A stretch of 62,500 bases of DNA from Glandiceps talaboti (Eukaryota > Hemichordata > Enteropneusta > Spengelidae), in the NCBI RefSeq assembly GCF_964340395.1, contig NC_135557.1, positions 24,954,063 through 25,016,562 of the forward strand, in the 5' to 3' direction. The notes beneath the pieces were generated by a model. The model made no database searches, was not told the origin of the DNA, and worked only from the letters and a program-made list of their open reading frames with translations. Of this stretch, positions 61,401 through 62,500 are shown piece after piece (position 1 is the stretch's first letter; each line of letters opens with the position of its first letter). The position numbers and the translations under genes were made by a program.

Positions 61401-62500
61401 TGTGACATATTAATAGTATTTCCTACAAATCCGCTTTATGAAAACATACTTAGATGGCAACACTGGAAATAGGAAATCGTGCAACTGATCATGATGAACC
61501 TTTATCAAATAATGTGTTTATAACTACAGTGCTTCAAATCGAATATGTCGTTCTTCTGCGGAACAATGGTAAAACCGACGTCACATCACATAATGATAAC
61601 AAGTCATGCGTGGTGTTTCGTCGGAAGCCCCCATTTACGTTCATGGCCTCTTGTCCTATAACGCCACATTAATTGTCTGGAATAACAAATGCACTGATAT
61701 AACGATTCCAATGTATAGCCTTTTCATGTCATGAACACATATTGCATTTACTACAAGGAACACCTATGCCAGACACATTGTGTGCAGTTATATACAAGTT
61801 GTCTCACACATGACAGAGTTATCAATACTTGACTGTCTTAACAGATTCAGTGTCTTTGGAAAATATCCGTTCTTGCAATTTGAATTATATTCCCTACATT
61901 GCGGAACCATCTAACAAATGAACATGTGCAGTACGTCTTTTATATTTATGTTTGCACTTGAACATTCTATACAGATGTATACCATGCACATATTATTGTC
62001 AGGTTCGATATAAATGTGTTTAGTTTTGCGCGTGTCAACCCATATAAGTCAATACACATGTCCTTCACAATTATTTTGATCGGTATTACTGTGACTTTGA
62101 TGATTTAAATATGTGAGGAAAATACATGTATTGAATCACTATTGAATTTTGTTTTTGTGGTAACTTTATTAAATGTGACTGGTGACATGTACTTTCATCA
62201 ACCCACACATTTTGAATAAGTACTTAAGAATTATGAAAAACTGTCTCCTCCTGTTAAGATCTAGGTAATGGGAATTACAAAACACAGTGAACCAACTGAA
62301 TCAATCAAATGCGTTGACAGTTATATTCCTGTCAACACGATATGACATTTAATGTAATTACTAGTATGCTCCTATGGGTAATATTAGATCGATGTCATTA
62401 ATACCGAGGATTGCAGAGGAATATTTAATGAGAAGGTTCAATGAACATCAATACTCACAATAAAGTAATCATAGGTCATTAGCTAGAATCGTTTTGCCGA
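58401..62500. other. unique AT-rich DNA, no gene seen
   Basis: The longest repeat-free stretch in the window. Frames at 60089-60367 (minus, 92 codons) and 61454-61672 (plus, 72 codons) have no motif I know. No RNA gene or element recognised. Confidence 0.55.

Overview
The window looks like intergenic or intronic nuclear DNA from an animal, most likely a marine invertebrate. It is AT-rich, and no reading frame longer than about 140 codons exists outside simple repeats. It holds many long di- and tetranucleotide microsatellites, tRNA-derived SINEs, foldback (long inverted repeat) elements and several minisatellites. Nothing bacterial is present: no operons, no ribosome-binding-site-led genes and no CRISPR array. 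I cannot name the species from sequence alone.

Layout. 1-8.5 kb: mostly unique DNA with CT, CATA, TA and GA microsatellites and the first foldback element (5874-6105), which sits beside TA repeats. 8.6-11 kb: a 2.34-kb segment bounded by 20-bp terminal inverted repeats (19/20 identical) and TTAA on both sides, the hallmark of a piggyBac/Kolobok-type DNA transposon. It contains an internal palindrome, and a separate 120-bp hairpin lies just to its right. 13.4-16 kb: one copy of a dispersed repeat, then a tandem duplication of an 836-983 bp unit, each unit ending in a 63-bp perfect-stem hairpin. 20-22.4 kb: a GC-richer patch with a short charged reading frame, two interleaved inverted-repeat elements around a TA repeat, and a 189-bp tandem duplication built from the same sequence. 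25.5-29.1 kb: very long tetranucleotide arrays, ending beside the best candidate coding piece (29268-29478, minus strand). 34.2-35.5 kb: a 97-bp dimeric satellite. 37.9 kb: the second copy of the 13.4-kb dispersed repeat. 39-40.7 kb and 47 kb: more compound microsatellites. 46.5 kb: a pre-miRNA-like hairpin. 49.8-50.3 kb: a nearly perfect foldback element inside TA repeats, related to the 5.9-kb one. 52-54.7 kb: three SINE copies (two families) and a tandem duplication carrying its own microsatellite. 55.2-56.9 kb: 22-bp and 41-bp minisatellites. 58 kb: a hairpin set between microsatellites. The rest, including 58.4-62.5 kb, is unique AT-rich DNA with nothing I can name.

Genes. No complete gene can be supported. 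Two minus-strand open segments (29268-29478 and 54726-55008) have protein-like composition and a plausible splice acceptor, and could be exons. The first also has a stop codon and a poly(A) signal. Two shorter charged frames (20320-20457, 46292-46423) are weaker. Functions are not assigned to any of them. What deserves follow-up is the repeat biology: foldback elements that lie inside TA microsatellites, a hammerhead-like motif within one of them, and the TTAA element.
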